Positions 18,043 to 27,908 are shown, numbered from the stretch's first letter. The stretch: DNA of 64,000 bases from JAWXCM01 sp034408745 (GCA_034408745.1 JAWXCM010000206.1:8671-72670), one strand, 5' to 3'. Notes: generated from the letters alone by a model not told the origin. Made by a program: numbers and translations.

Positions 18043-21000
18043 CTGGCCGGATCATCGACTTCTCCGTCCGAAACCGGCTTCTGGTTCTTCTGATCGTTGC
18101 GGTTGCCACCCTGGGCGGACTGTGGTCCATGCTCCACGTGCCCTTGGATGCGATTCCCGATCTCAGCGAAACACAGGTCATCATCTACTCTCGCTGGGAC
18201 CGCAGTCCGGACGTGATGGAGGATCAGGTCACGTATCCGATCGTCACGTCGATGCTCGGAGCGCCACGTGTGAAGGCGGTTCGTGGATTCTCCGATTTCG
18301 GCTATTCGTTCGTATACGTGATCTTCGAAGAGGGTACAGACCTGTACTGGGCGCGCACCCGTACTCTCGAGTACCTGTCGGGCACCGTGGCGCGCCTTCC
18401 CGATGGCGTTAAAACCGAGCTCGGTCCGGACGCAACAGCTCTCGGATGGGTGTACCAGTATGTGATCACGGACGATTCGGGAAAGCACACGCTGGCCGAT
18501 ATCAGGTCGTATCAGGACTGGTACCTTCGCTACTATCTGAAATCCGTGCCGGGTGTCGCCGAAGTTGCCTCGGTGGGCGGATTTCAGCCGCAGTTCCAGG
18601 TCAACGTTGACCCCAACCGGCTGCAGGCTTATGGTATCCCGATCCGCAAGGTGACCGAGGCCGTGCGCGCAGGCAATACCGAGGCCGGAGGACGCCTGAT
18701 CGAGTTCGGCGGCAGTGAGTACATGGTGCGCGGCCGGGGCTACGCCCGTTCCCTTCAGGACATCGAAGAGATTGTGCTGGCCGCGGGCGCCGATGGCACT
18801 CCGATTCGCATCAGAGACATAGGACAGGTGGCGCTCGGCCCCGATCTCCGCCGCGGTTTGGCCGATCTCGACGGAAAGGGCGAGGTCGTATCGGGCATCA
18901 TTCTGATGCGTCAGGGGCAGAACGCCCTGGACGTCATCAACCGCGTGAAGGGGAAGCTCAACGAAATTGGGCCCAGCCTGCCGTCGGGCATGAAGATCCT
19001 GCCAATTTACGACCGCTCTGAGCTGATCGACAAATCGATCGACAATCTGAAATGGACTTTGGTCGAAGTGACAGTGACCGTGTCCCTGATCATTCTCCTG
19101 TTCCTGTGGCACATTCCCAGCGCGATCATCCCGGTAGTCACCATTCCAATAGCGGTCCTGGTTGCCTTCATTCCCTTCCGGGCCGCCGGTATGACTGCGA
19201 ACATCATGTCGCTTGGCGGCATTGCAATCGCAATCGGCGCACTGGTGGATGCCGCCATCGTAGTCGTGGAACAAACGCACAAACGCCTTGATGAATGGGA
19301 ACGGGCGGGCCGGCCATCCGACTACCAGGGCGTTGTGGTTGCCGCGATCAAGGAAGTGGCCGGTCCCAGCTTCTGGGCGCTGCTCGTGATCGCCGTGGCC
19401 TTCCTGCCGGTACTCACACTGGAAGATCAGGAAGGCCGCCTCTTCCGGCCGCTTGCGTATACCAAGACCCTGTCCATGGTTGTCGCGGCGGTGCTGACCA
19501 TTACACTCGACCCCGCCCTGCGAGTCCTCTTCACTCACGTGAGGACCTTCCACTTTCGGCCCGACTGGCTCAGCCGCGCCATGAATGCAACGCTTGCCGG
19601 ACGGGTCCACCGGGAAGACGAGCACCCTGTCACAAGACGGCTCATTCAGTGGTATCAGCCCGTGGTCAGGTGGTCGCTGCGATGGAAATGGGCCGTAATC
19701 GGAACGGCTCTTCTGCTCATCGCAGGTACCGTTCCGGTCTACCTCAGGCTCGGCTCCGAGTTCATGCCGCAGCTGGATGAGGGCGCATTGCTCTATATGC
19801 CGTCCACCATGCCTGGCATCTCCGCGACACAGGCCAGGACTCTTTTGCAGGCGACAGATGCGGCACTCCGGCGGTTTCCTGAGGTGGAGCATGTACTGGG
19901 AAAAGCGGGCCGGGCGGACACACCGACAGACCCGGCTCCACTCTCCATGCTGGAGACGGTAATCACGCTGAAGAGTACGGACCTGTGGAGGAGCAAACCT
20001 GTTTGGTACTCCACCTGGTCGCCGGAGTGGCTGAAGCCCGCCCTCCGGCACATTACGTCCGACCGCCTGTCCCGGGAGGAGTTGATTGCGGAAATGAACG
20101 CTGCGCTCCAGGTGCCTGGTCTGAGCAACGCCTGGACGATGCCGGTGAAAGGGCGCATCGACATGCTTACGACGGGAATCCGCACGCCCGTTGGTTTGAA
20201 AGTTTCGGGACCCGACAACGCCGCAATTGCGGACGTCGCTCAGAAGCTGGAGACACTGCTGAAGTCGGTCCCGGGTACGCGCAGTGTGTTCGCCGAACGT
20301 CCTGGCGAGGGCAACTTCCTCGACATCCAGTGGGACCGTACGTCCCTCGCCCGCTATGGACTCAGTATGGAAGAAGCTCAGGCCGTCGTTCAAAGCGCGA
20401 TCGGCGGGGAGAACGTCACCACGGCGATTCGTGGCAGAGAACGCTACCCGGTCAACGTCCGCTACATGCGCGATTTCCGGGCCGGCATCGACGAAATATC
20501 GCGGGTACTGGTTCCTGTAAGTGACGGGCAGGCACACGTGCCGCTCAGTGAGCTGGCGCAGATCCGGACAGTAACCGGTCCCGCCATGCTCCGCAATGAG
20601 GATGGTCTGCTGACGGCCTACGTTTACGTGGACATAGCCGGCCGCGACCCCGGCAGCTACGTGGACGACGCGCGCCGATTCATCGCAGGCAAGATACAAC
20701 TGCCGGCTGGAACCTCGGTGGCATGGAGCGGGCAGTATGAAGCCATGCAGCGAGTGCGGGAGAGGCTCTGGACAGTGGTGCCGGTGACGTTCGCTCTCAT
20801 ACTTCTGCTGCTGTACTTCAATACGCAGTCAATCGTGAAAACGTCGATTATCATCCTTGCCGTTCCGTTCTCCGCAGTCGGTGCCATCTGGCTCCTGTAC
20901 CTGCTGGGATACAACATGAGCGTCGGCGTGTGGGTCGGCCTCATCGCGCTGCTCGGCGTCGATGCCGAGACCGGTGTTTTCATGCTGCTGTACCTTGATT

Positions 21001-21317
21001 TGTCGTACAACGCGGCTCAGAAGGCGGGTCGGCTTCGGTCGATTGAGGATTTGAGGGAAGCCATCGTGGAGGGCGCGGCAGGACGGATCCGCCCCAAGTT
21101 CATGACGGTGCTGGCCATGTTTGTCGGGCTGATTCCGATTCTGTGGGCGAACGGCACCGGTGCCGACGTGATGAAGCGCATCGCAGCTCCCATGGTTGGG
21201 GGTCTGTTTACGTCATTCCTGCTGGAGTTGCTGGTGTACCCAGCAATATACGAGGTCTGGAAGTGGAATTTCCAGACCCCGGCATCGGAGCAACCGAATC
21301 TGCCCGTCAGCCTATGA
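18039..21317 (+). CDS. cusA: CusA/CzcA-type heavy-metal efflux RND pump
   Basis: 1092 aa, slightly longer than the usual about 1040-1050. It reads as the heavy-metal (HME) branch of RND transporters: N-terminal membrane helix, LDAIPDLSETQVII, VTYPIVTSMLGAPRVK, DLYWARTRTLEYLSG and the signature EFMPQLDEGALLYMPSTMPG; GALVDAAIVVVEQTHKRL lies in the TM4 region that carries the proton-relay acidic residues. The Met-rich pattern around MPSTMPG fits the Cu(I)/Ag(I) (CusA) subgroup better than Zn/Co (CzcA), but the metal is inferred. Twelve membrane helices are expected. Start ATG at 18039 overlaps the adaptor stop (ATGA). The 3' end overlaps the convergent multicopper oxidase gene by 11 bases. Confidence 0.92.
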   Translation: MTGRIIDFSVRNRLLVLLIVAVATLGGLWSMLHVPLDAIPDLSETQVIIYSRWDRSPDVMEDQVTYPIVTSMLGAPRVKAVRGFSDFGYSFVYVIFEEGTDLYWARTRTLEYLSGTVARLPDGVKTELGPDATALGWVYQYVITDDSGKHTLADIRSYQDWYLRYYLKSVPGVAEVASVGGFQPQFQVNVDPNRLQAYGIPIRKVTEAVRAGNTEAGGRLIEFGGSEYMVRGRGYARSLQDIEEIVLAAGADGTPIRIRDIGQVALGPDLRRGLADLDGKGEVVSGIILMRQGQNALDVINRVKGKLNEIGPSLPSGMKILPIYDRSELIDKSIDNLKWTLVEVTVTVSLIILLFLWHIPSAIIPVVTIPIAVLVAFIPFRAAGMTANIMSLGGIAIAIGALVDAAIVVVEQTHKRLDEWERAGRPSDYQGVVVAAIKEVAGPSFWALLVIAVAFLPVLTLEDQEGRLFRPLAYTKTLSMVVAAVLTITLDPALRVLFTHVRTFHFRPDWLSRAMNATLAGRVHREDEHPVTRRLIQWYQPVVRWSLRWKWAVIGTALLLIAGTVPVYLRLGSEFMPQLDEGALLYMPSTMPGISATQARTLLQATDAALRRFPEVEHVLGKAGRADTPTDPAPLSMLETVITLKSTDLWRSKPVWYSTWSPEWLKPALRHITSDRLSREELIAEMNAALQVPGLSNAWTMPVKGRIDMLTTGIRTPVGLKVSGPDNAAIADVAQKLETLLKSVPGTRSVFAERPGEGNFLDIQWDRTSLARYGLSMEEAQAVVQSAIGGENVTTAIRGRERYPVNVRYMRDFRAGIDEISRVLVPVSDGQAHVPLSELAQIRTVTGPAMLRNEDGLLTAYVYVDIAGRDPGSYVDDARRFIAGKIQLPAGTSVAWSGQYEAMQRVRERLWTVVPVTFALILLLLYFNTQSIVKTSIIILAVPFSAVGAIWLLYLLGYNMSVGVWVGLIALLGVDAETGVFMLLYLDLSYNAAQKAGRLRSIEDLREAIVEGAAGRIRPKFMTVLAMFVGLIPILWANGTGADVMKRIAAPMVGGLFTSFLLELLVYPAIYEVWKWNFQTPASEQPNLPVSL

Positions 21318-23034
21318 CGTCGAAAGGACGCATCATTTCGTTGTCCTCGTGCTCGAGGATATGGCAATGATGCACGTACCGGAACCGTTGGTTCGGCGTG
21401 ACCTGCGCATTTTCCGGCAGATCGAATTTCACCAGAACCCGGACCACCTCGGAGAAGCCGACGTGTACCGTGTCGAGAGGCGCGTTTAATTCGTTGGGCG
21501 CCGGCGGAACCGGAGGACCCAGCGGCACAATGTTGCCAGTTGCCGTCCACGCCGGCTCGTTGAACGCCTGCCTGTCGATCACCTGCATGTGAGCGAGGTG
21601 AACATGCTGCGGGTGCCCGCCGATAACAGCATTGATGAACCGCCAGATCTCGGTGCTGCCAGCCTTCGGCATCACACCAACCGGTTCGTCGTACATCCTG
21701 TTCTCCAGCAGGAGAATCGTGGGCGAGCCAATCGTGTTCGTCCTCTCCACCATCACGATATCGCGCGTGAGGGTTGCCTTCGAAGCATCAATAGGCGGCC
21801 GCGCCGGCAGTACCTGCGGAATCGCCGTTGTGTCGGCTGAAGAAACGCTGTTAGCCACCCGGAACTGCATCATTGGCGACGGCGGAGGCGGAATCGGGAA
21901 CGGCAGGTCGAACGGCAAGCCGTAGGGTGTCTTCGCGTCAGTCGTAATAAGAACGTTCTTGCCCTGCAGCGCACTGAAATCGACAATGACGTCCGCACGC
22001 TGACCCGGCGCGATGAGCAGAGTGTCCAGCGGCACGGGAGCGGGGAGAAATCCCTGATCTGCGCCAATCTGCACAATTTTGGCCGCCTGCGAAGTGGTAC
22101 CCTCAACCTCGAGCCGAATGTTGAAGTAGCGCGAGTTGGAACCGTTAGTGATCCGGAACCGATACTTGCGCGGCTCGACCGCAAGAAACGGACGTACTTT
22201 GCCGTTGACCACCGGCGTATCGGTGAAATAGTCAGGCTGCCAGACGGGATGCTCGGTCGTCAGACCAACGGGCGGGTAGCTGATCGAACCATCCGGCCTG
22301 AGCACGCGGTCCTGCAGCACGAGAGGAACTTCGAATCGACCCTTCGGGATGTTGAGCGCATCCTCGTCGGCATCGCGAATCGTGTACAAACCGGCGAGTC
22401 CGGCCAGAACGTTGAGGCGCGTGACGCCGATTGTGTGGTCGTGATACCAGAGGGCCGTGGCAGGTTGATCGTTTGGATAGTAGTACAGATCGTCGGTAAA
22501 CGACTTGCCGCGCTGCTTTGTCTGCCGGGTGTACCAGGCCTCGGGGTGACCATCGCTGTCGGGAAGCACCTTGCCTCCATGCAGGTGAACCACCGTGCGG
22601 ACCTCAGGCATACCTGGTTGCGCGCCGTGCAGCGTAGGGTCTATTGCGTAGCTCAGCAGATGTTGTTCGCTGGTCAGCTCATTGGGGAAGCGAACCTGAA
22701 TTGGTTCGCCGGAACGCACTTCGAAGGACGGGCCAGGAATCATCCCGTTGTATCCCCAGAGACGCGTTGCAGGCAGGTCCGCGTGAAACTGGTGCGTTGT
22801 CTCCCGGATGGGGACTTCATAGGTCCACACGTCGACCGGCGGTCCCCCGTAGCCTTTGGGCGACATCCGTTCTTTTCCAGTCGGCCTGATTACGCCCGGT
22901 AGTGGCAGCGGGTCTTTAAACCATGTGAGGTTCGGCGTGCCGGGCGGCGGGCCCTGCGCACGAACCAGGTCTGAAAGCGACAAGTATGCGGCGGCAGTCA
23001 GGCCAGCCTTGAGAAAGTCTCTTCTATTTTTCAT
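21307..23034 (-). CDS. Tat-exported multicopper oxidase
   Basis: 575 aa. A Tat signal opens the protein (NRRDFLKAGLTAAAYLSLSDLVRAQ). All four copper-binding motifs of the family are intact: VHLHGG, WYHDHTIG, HPQHVHLAHMQ and HHCHILEHEDNEMM, so T1 and the T2/T3 cluster should form, with Met as T1 axial ligand. The domain layout and motifs resemble CotA/bilirubin-oxidase-like and CueO-like enzymes. In the periplasm such oxidases convert Cu(I) to less toxic Cu(II) or oxidise phenolics, bilins or Mn. Placement tail-to-tail with CusBA favours a copper-tolerance role, but a phenol-oxidising role in plant-litter decay is an alternative. The gene has its own leftward transcription. Confidence 0.9.
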   Translation of the reverse strand: MKNRRDFLKAGLTAAAYLSLSDLVRAQGPPPGTPNLTWFKDPLPLPGVIRPTGKERMSPKGYGGPPVDVWTYEVPIRETTHQFHADLPATRLWGYNGMIPGPSFEVRSGEPIQVRFPNELTSEQHLLSYAIDPTLHGAQPGMPEVRTVVHLHGGKVLPDSDGHPEAWYTRQTKQRGKSFTDDLYYYPNDQPATALWYHDHTIGVTRLNVLAGLAGLYTIRDADEDALNIPKGRFEVPLVLQDRVLRPDGSISYPPVGLTTEHPVWQPDYFTDTPVVNGKVRPFLAVEPRKYRFRITNGSNSRYFNIRLEVEGTTSQAAKIVQIGADQGFLPAPVPLDTLLIAPGQRADVIVDFSALQGKNVLITTDAKTPYGLPFDLPFPIPPPPSPMMQFRVANSVSSADTTAIPQVLPARPPIDASKATLTRDIVMVERTNTIGSPTILLLENRMYDEPVGVMPKAGSTEIWRFINAVIGGHPQHVHLAHMQVIDRQAFNEPAWTATGNIVPLGPPVPPAPNELNAPLDTVHVGFSEVVRVLVKFDLPENAQVTPNQRFRYVHHCHILEHEDNEMMRPFDVIG

Positions 23035-23403
23035 CGAGAAAGCGTAATTCCCTTGCTGATGTAAAGACCGTTCCGATTCGTGTAAGTAGAAGCCAGAGTA
23101 GTGACAAGAGGATACTGCACAATTTCACACTTCGCAACAGGTCAACGTCAAATTATCGCCAGACATCTGAACTTCGGTGGAGAGAGTGACCCACAATACC
23201 CTGGAGAACCAGTCGATGCCATACAGTAGATGCCGGGGTGCCTGCGTCAGGTGGAAATTTTGGGCCTGATCGGGAGCCCCCCTTTGGAAAAGTGTCCGGC
23301 GTTCGAGTCCCTGCACGCCAACCATCCGCCCTCACAGCATCGGATTGCACGCCTGTGATACATTCTCCGTCCAGGTTAGCTGCTTTTCAATTACGTTTTT
23401 CCG
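23035..23403. other. Intergenic region with tRNA-like scar
   Basis: 369 bases without an intact gene. It holds the upstream region of the multicopper oxidase (to the left) and, at 23302-23324, a stretch resembling the 3' end of a tRNA gene. Short open frames here show no recognisable protein. Confidence 0.5.
23302..23324 (+). other. tRNA 3'-end-like fragment, possible attachment scar
   Basis: TTCGAGT followed by CCCTG, CACGCCA, A and CCA fits a T-loop, the 3' half of a T-stem, the 3' acceptor strand, discriminator and encoded CCA in correct spacing. The 5' half of the T-stem does not pair (CGGCG instead of CAGGG), and no matching 5' acceptor (TGGCGTG) lies upstream, so this is not a whole tRNA. 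Such 3' tRNA copies are typical of attachment sites of integrated elements. It could be chance. Confidence 0.35.
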
Positions 23404-24417
23404 ATGGGGGTGCTCGTGTTATCGAAACTCATCTTTGCCTTATTCCTGACCGCTCTGGCGGCGGCCGGTCAGGATTCCCGAGTGGCCGTTGCTGGTGTCG
23501 TCACCGACGCCCAGGGCGCCACTGTTGTGGGGGCAAAGGTTGTAATTACCAACCTACGTGGCACGAACGGCCGATTTCGCTAAGCAGTCAACCGTCTGGA
23601 GTGGCTACTTCCAGGACTGATGGCGCGTGCGCCGGAACCTGACCATCAACCTCGGAATGCGCTATGAACTCGAGTGGCCGCTCACCGAGCGTTACAACCG
23701 CTCCATTCGGGACTTCGATGCGAACGCAGCGCTGCCAATTGAAGCCGCCGCGAAAGCTGCGTATGCCGCGACCTGAACGTAAGTCGGAAACTCTCTGTTG
23801 TCCCGCAGTCCGGTGTTCGATGCGGAACGAGTGAACTAACGGACCGCCAACATTCCCAATCCATTCCGTATACTTCCGGGCGTGAACGGGACTCTGGGGA
23901 CAAACAATACCATCACCAGAGAAAACCTGCTGAAAGATTTCCCGCGGTTTTCGGCCGTAAAGACCACCACATATCAGGGATACTCGTGGTATCACTCGCT
24001 GCAGGTTCGTGGACAGCGGCGAGTCAGCACCACATTATCTGTAAATAGTTCGTTCACGTGGTCGAAGAACATGACGGCCACCACCTGCGCCTTCTGGCCA
24101 AAAATGCTCCCCGGTTCGTCGACGCCATCATTGGCGGCTGGTAATTCGTCTCCATTTTCCTGTTCCAGAGCGGACAGCCGCTGGCGTGGGGGGATGTGAT
24201 CTTCGCCGGAGATCCCGACGCCATCGCCGCCGAGCGGCGCCCCAGAGCGTTCGGTGTACCAGAAATACATACAGTCCATGGTGAGGCGCTAAACGCCCTC
24301 AATCATCCCCAGTTCGGTGCGCCCCAGATGGACCAGTTCAATGCGGCTTTCGGTCAGATTACGGCGACAGCGAATTACCCCCGGCAAATCCAGGGCGTGG
24401 TTCGCTTTACATTCTGA
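23404..24417 (+). pseudogene. Decayed TonB-dependent receptor gene
   Basis: Begins as a normal Solibacter-type receptor: signal peptide (LSKLIFALFLTALAAAGQ) and carboxypeptidase-regulatory-like start (VAGVVTDAQGATVVGAKV), stopping at TAA 23581. Most of the plug and barrel is deleted. Barrel fragments follow in changing frames: NLTINLGMRYELEWPLTERY (from about 23641), NPFRILPGVNGTLG and YSWYHSLQVRGQRRVS (about 23860-24100), and a true receptor C-terminus EALNALNHPQFGAP ... IQGVVRFTF ending at 24417. A full-length relative would be about 1100 codons; about 340 remain, with stops and frameshifts. Not functional. Confidence 0.85.
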
Positions 24418-24439
24418 TCTCCCTCGCCTGAGGAGCGCA

Positions 24440-27097
24440 TTACTCGCCGCTCTGCTGCATCATCTTTGCCACCAGGCCGGTCCATCCGGTCTGATGGCTG
24501 GCTCCCAGCCCAGACCCGCTATCGCCATGGAAGTACTCGCAGAACAGCACCAGGTCGCGCCAGTTGGGATCGGACGCATAGCGACTGTCAGCCCCGTGAA
24601 CAGGGCGCCGGCCCTGTTCATCGCGCAGGAAAATGTGCGTGAGGCGTCTCGAAATCTCCTGAGAAACTTCCCACAAATTGAGATACTGGCCCGAACCCGT
24701 GGGGCACTCCACTTTGAAGTCGTCTCCCAAATAGTGATGGAATTTCTGCAGCGACTCGATTAAAAGATAATTGACGGGAAACCAGATGGGACCCCGCCAG
24801 TTCGAGTTGCCACCGAACAGCCCAGTCGAGGACTCACCAGGCTCATAGGCGACAGTGTATTCCGCGCCGTCGGTGTGGAACCGGAAAGGGTGGTTCCTGT
24901 GGCAACGGGACAGTGCCCGGATGCCGTAGTCCGAGAAAAACTCGTTGGTGTCGAGCATTGTCTGAAGAATGCGTCGAAGCTGATCGCCGTCCACGATGGA
25001 GAGCAGTCGGCGTTCCCCTTCCCCCTCGGTCTGCATGCAGGCAACATTGCGCGTGAGATCTTTCCGATTCTCAATAAACCAGTCCAGGCGCCGTTTAAAT
25101 CCGGGGAGCTTATCGATAATACGTGGCTCCAGCGTCTCAACCGCGAACAGCGGAATCAGGCCAACAATGGAACGAACACTCATCGGAACTTGATTCCCCG
25201 CCGGCGTATGCAGCACGTCATAGAAGAATCCGTCTTTCTCATCCCACATGCCAACGCCGTCCTCGCCGAGGTGATTAATCGCATTCGCGATATACAGGAA
25301 ATGCTCCCAAAACTTGCTCGCGACGTCTTCGTACGCAGGGTCTTCGCTGGCAAGTTCGAGGGCGATGGCCAGCAGGTTGAGACTATACATGGCCATCCAG
25401 CCTGTGCCGTCCGCCTGTTCGATATAACCGCCGCCCGGAAACGGGGAGCTTCGGTCGAAGACGCCGATATTATCGAGGCCGAGGAAGCCGCCCTGGAAGA
25501 CATTCCGCCCGTCCGCATCCTTGCGGTTGACCCACCACGTGAAGTTCAGCAGCAGCTTGTGAAAGATTCGCTGCAGGAACGTGCGATCCCCGAAGCCGCG
25601 CCGTTTCTTCTCAATCTTGTACACGCGCCACGCGGCCCACGCGTGCACGGGAGGGTTTACATCGCCGAACGCCCATTCATATGCCGGCACCTGACCGTTG
25701 GGGTGCATGTACCATTCGCGAACCATGAGCATCAGCTGCTCCTTCGCAAACTCGGAGTCGACCAGCGCGAGAGGAACACAGTGGAACGCAAGGTCCCAGG
25801 CCGCGAACCATGGATATTCCCACTTGTCGGGCATGGAAATGACGTCTGCGGCGTAGAGGTGCTTCCACTCGCGGTTGCGTCCGAACTTGCGGCCGCGCGG
25901 AGGAGGCGGTAAACCAGGGTCGCCTTCCAGCCAGTCGGAAACGACGAAGTGGTAGAACTGCTTCGACCAGAGCAGGCCCGCAAAGGACTGCCGCGCCACA
26001 TTCTTTGCGTCGTCGCTCAGGTATTCCGGAATGATTTCGGAATAGAATTCGTCGGCTTCGGCCTTACGAACGTCAAACAGAGTGTCGAAGTCCGGATCGG
26101 AACCACTGGGAACCGGCGCCGAGTTCGTAAGACGAAGTCGAATCGTGGCGCTCCCTTGCGCCGGTACGTCGAGCATATAAACCACCGCCGCCTTCGTTCC
26201 AGCAGCATCGGCGTTGACCGCCTCGTGGTTGCCGTGGACGACGTATTCGTGGAACGCGTCCTTCGAGTAACGACCTCCGCCGCCGTAGTCGAACAGCCGG
26301 CGGGAGTTGGTTTCATTTTCAGTGAAAAGGAGATCGGGTGCGCCTTCAAAGACCATCCACCGCTTGCCGTATTCGGGCTCGGTCAGCTCGACGGTGGCAG
26401 GAGCGCTGCCGTAACGTCTCAGTTCCGGCTTCGGCTCACCGCGGCCCCACGACCATGTGTTTCGGAACCAAACGGTGGGGAGCACGTGCAGCCGCGCCGG
26501 CTCAGCCCCCCGGTTGTGGACCGTTACGCGAACCAGAACGTCTTCCACTCCCGCCTTCGCGTACTCGATGAAAACATCGAAGTATCGGTCGTCATCGAAC
26601 ACGCCCGTGTCGATTAGTTCGAACTCACCCTCGGCCCGGCTTCGCTGGCGATTCTCCTCCACCAGTCTGCCGTACGGGAACTCGGCCTGAGGGTACTTGT
26701 ACAGGAACTTCATGTACGAATGCGTCGGCGTGTTGTCGAGGTAGTAGTAACACTCCTTCACGTCTTCGCCATGATTTCCTTCGTTGCCTGTGAGACCGAA
26801 CAGACGTTCCTTCAGGAAGGGATCCCTCCCATTCCAGAGCGCGACGGCGAAACAAATTTTCTGATGACGGTCGCAGATTCCGCCAATTCCGTCTTCATTC
26901 CACCGATACGCTCGAGACCGCGCGTGGTCATGAGGGAAGTATTCCCACGGCGTGCCGGCGGGGCTGTAATCTTCCCGGACTGTGCCCCACGCGCGCTCAC
27001 TCAGGTAGGGTCCCCAGCGCTTCCAGTGTTCTGTTCGGGCATTCGCCGCTTCCAGGCGTTGTAGTTCCGGTGTCATGGCTGTTTGCGTCGGTGACAC
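24440..27097 (-). CDS. Glucosidase-like (GH63/MGH1-type) glycoside hydrolase
   Basis: About 885 aa from a GTG at 27095-27097 with GAGG upstream; an ATG at 27076 is the alternative. The longer open frame to 27307 only overlaps the dehydrogenase gene. N-terminal part reads WKRWGPYLSERAWGTVREDY, WEYFPHDHARSRAYRW, IGGICDRHQ, which I recognise from bacterial proteins annotated as glucosidase with an MGH1-like (alpha/alpha)6 catalytic domain (mannosylglycerate-hydrolase/GH63 relatives). Catalytic-domain stretches include KWEYPWFAAWDLAFH, QVPAYEWAFGDVNPPVHAWA and GNSNWRGPIWFPVNYLL. No signal peptide, so probably cytoplasmic. It lies 13 bases downstream of the SDR dehydrogenase gene and should share its transcript. 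The true substrate (alpha-glucoside, glucosylglycerate or similar) cannot be read from sequence. Confidence 0.85.
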   Translation of the reverse strand: MSPTQTAMTPELQRLEAANARTEHWKRWGPYLSERAWGTVREDYSPAGTPWEYFPHDHARSRAYRWNEDGIGGICDRHQKICFAVALWNGRDPFLKERLFGLTGNEGNHGEDVKECYYYLDNTPTHSYMKFLYKYPQAEFPYGRLVEENRQRSRAEGEFELIDTGVFDDDRYFDVFIEYAKAGVEDVLVRVTVHNRGAEPARLHVLPTVWFRNTWSWGRGEPKPELRRYGSAPATVELTEPEYGKRWMVFEGAPDLLFTENETNSRRLFDYGGGGRYSKDAFHEYVVHGNHEAVNADAAGTKAAVVYMLDVPAQGSATIRLRLTNSAPVPSGSDPDFDTLFDVRKAEADEFYSEIIPEYLSDDAKNVARQSFAGLLWSKQFYHFVVSDWLEGDPGLPPPPRGRKFGRNREWKHLYAADVISMPDKWEYPWFAAWDLAFHCVPLALVDSEFAKEQLMLMVREWYMHPNGQVPAYEWAFGDVNPPVHAWAAWRVYKIEKKRRGFGDRTFLQRIFHKLLLNFTWWVNRKDADGRNVFQGGFLGLDNIGVFDRSSPFPGGGYIEQADGTGWMAMYSLNLLAIALELASEDPAYEDVASKFWEHFLYIANAINHLGEDGVGMWDEKDGFFYDVLHTPAGNQVPMSVRSIVGLIPLFAVETLEPRIIDKLPGFKRRLDWFIENRKDLTRNVACMQTEGEGERRLLSIVDGDQLRRILQTMLDTNEFFSDYGIRALSRCHRNHPFRFHTDGAEYTVAYEPGESSTGLFGGNSNWRGPIWFPVNYLLIESLQKFHHYLGDDFKVECPTGSGQYLNLWEVSQEISRRLTHIFLRDEQGRRPVHGADSRYASDPNWRDLVLFCEYFHGDSGSGLGASHQTGWTGLVAKMMQQSGE

Positions 27098-27110
27098 AGG
27101 ATCCTCATGC

Positions 27111-27908
27111 TTATTCTCCCGAAGCCCACGCCACTCGGAACTCCGGATAAAGCGTGAGTCCGCCGCAGGCGAAGATGGTCTGGCCTGTGATGTAGGAGGC
27201 GTCGTCGGAGGCGAGGAACGCGAAGACCGCGGCAATCTCCGACGCCTCGGCAGCGCGTCCCATGGGGATGTGCTGTTCCACTTCCGCGCGAGCCTGCGGG
27301 TTGTCAACCCACACCTTGTTGATCGGCGTAACCACGGCGCCAGGGCCGACAGCGTTTACTCGAATGCCGCGGCCAGCGTACTCCAGCGCCATCGATTTCG
27401 TCATGTTCTCCATCCCGCCCTTGCTGATCGAGTAGGGCAGGTACGTCGGTTTCGGGATGATCTCGTGAACGCTGGAGTTGTTCAGAATCACTCCACCTTT
27501 ACCTCGGCCCAGGAAGTGGCGAACGGCCTCGCGCGAGCACACAAATGCGCCGCGCAGGTTCACTCCGATGACCCGGTCAAAGTCGCTGAGTTCGACGTCC
27601 TCGGTTGGTGATGCTTTCTGAATCCCGGCGTTATTGACCAGAATGTCGATGTGGCCCAGTTCCGCAATCGCGGTGGCGAACAGCTGTTGAACCTGCTGCT
27701 CCTGCGATACGTCGGCCTGCACCACCACGTGGCGGCCGTTGTTCCCGGCAGACCGTATTGCCGCCAGCGTTGCTTCGGCTTCTTCTTTGCCGGACCGGTA
27801 ATGGATGACTACATTGGCGCCTTCTTCCGCGAATCGGATGGCGACAGCCCTTCCGATCCCGCTGGAAGCACCGGTGACCAGTACATTCTTTCCTTCGAGC
27901 TTACCCAT
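27111..27908 (-). CDS. SDR oxidoreductase, glucose 1-dehydrogenase-like
   Basis: 265 aa, classical short-chain dehydrogenase size. Rossmann motif TGASSGIG near the N-terminus, NNAG (about residue 90), catalytic Ser in NSSVHE, Tyr/Lys in YSISKGG, and the PG-type turn NAVGPGAVVTPIN. The sequence resembles bacterial glucose 1-dehydrogenases (NAD(P)-dependent oxidation of beta-D-glucose to gluconolactone). Placed directly upstream of a glucosidase in the same direction, it could act on the released sugar; that link is inference, and SDR substrates are hard to predict. Confidence 0.88.
   Translation of the reverse strand: MGKLEGKNVLVTGASSGIGRAVAIRFAEEGANVVIHYRSGKEEAEATLAAIRSAGNNGRHVVVQADVSQEQQVQQLFATAIAELGHIDILVNNAGIQKASPTEDVELSDFDRVIGVNLRGAFVCSREAVRHFLGRGKGGVILNNSSVHEIIPKPTYLPYSISKGGMENMTKSMALEYAGRGIRVNAVGPGAVVTPINKVWVDNPQARAEVEQHIPMGRAAEASEIAAVFAFLASDDASYITGQTIFACGGLTLYPEFRVAWASGE

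Noticed and set aside
17568..20699. A 1043-codon open frame on the minus strand across cusB/cusA
   Set aside because: It is antisense to two clearly real genes, is rich in His/Arg/Gly with no domain pattern, and results from GC-biased third positions of the real frame.
23230..23324. A complete tRNA gene
   Set aside because: Only the 3' end fits; no 5' acceptor partner, and the anticodon arm does not pair.
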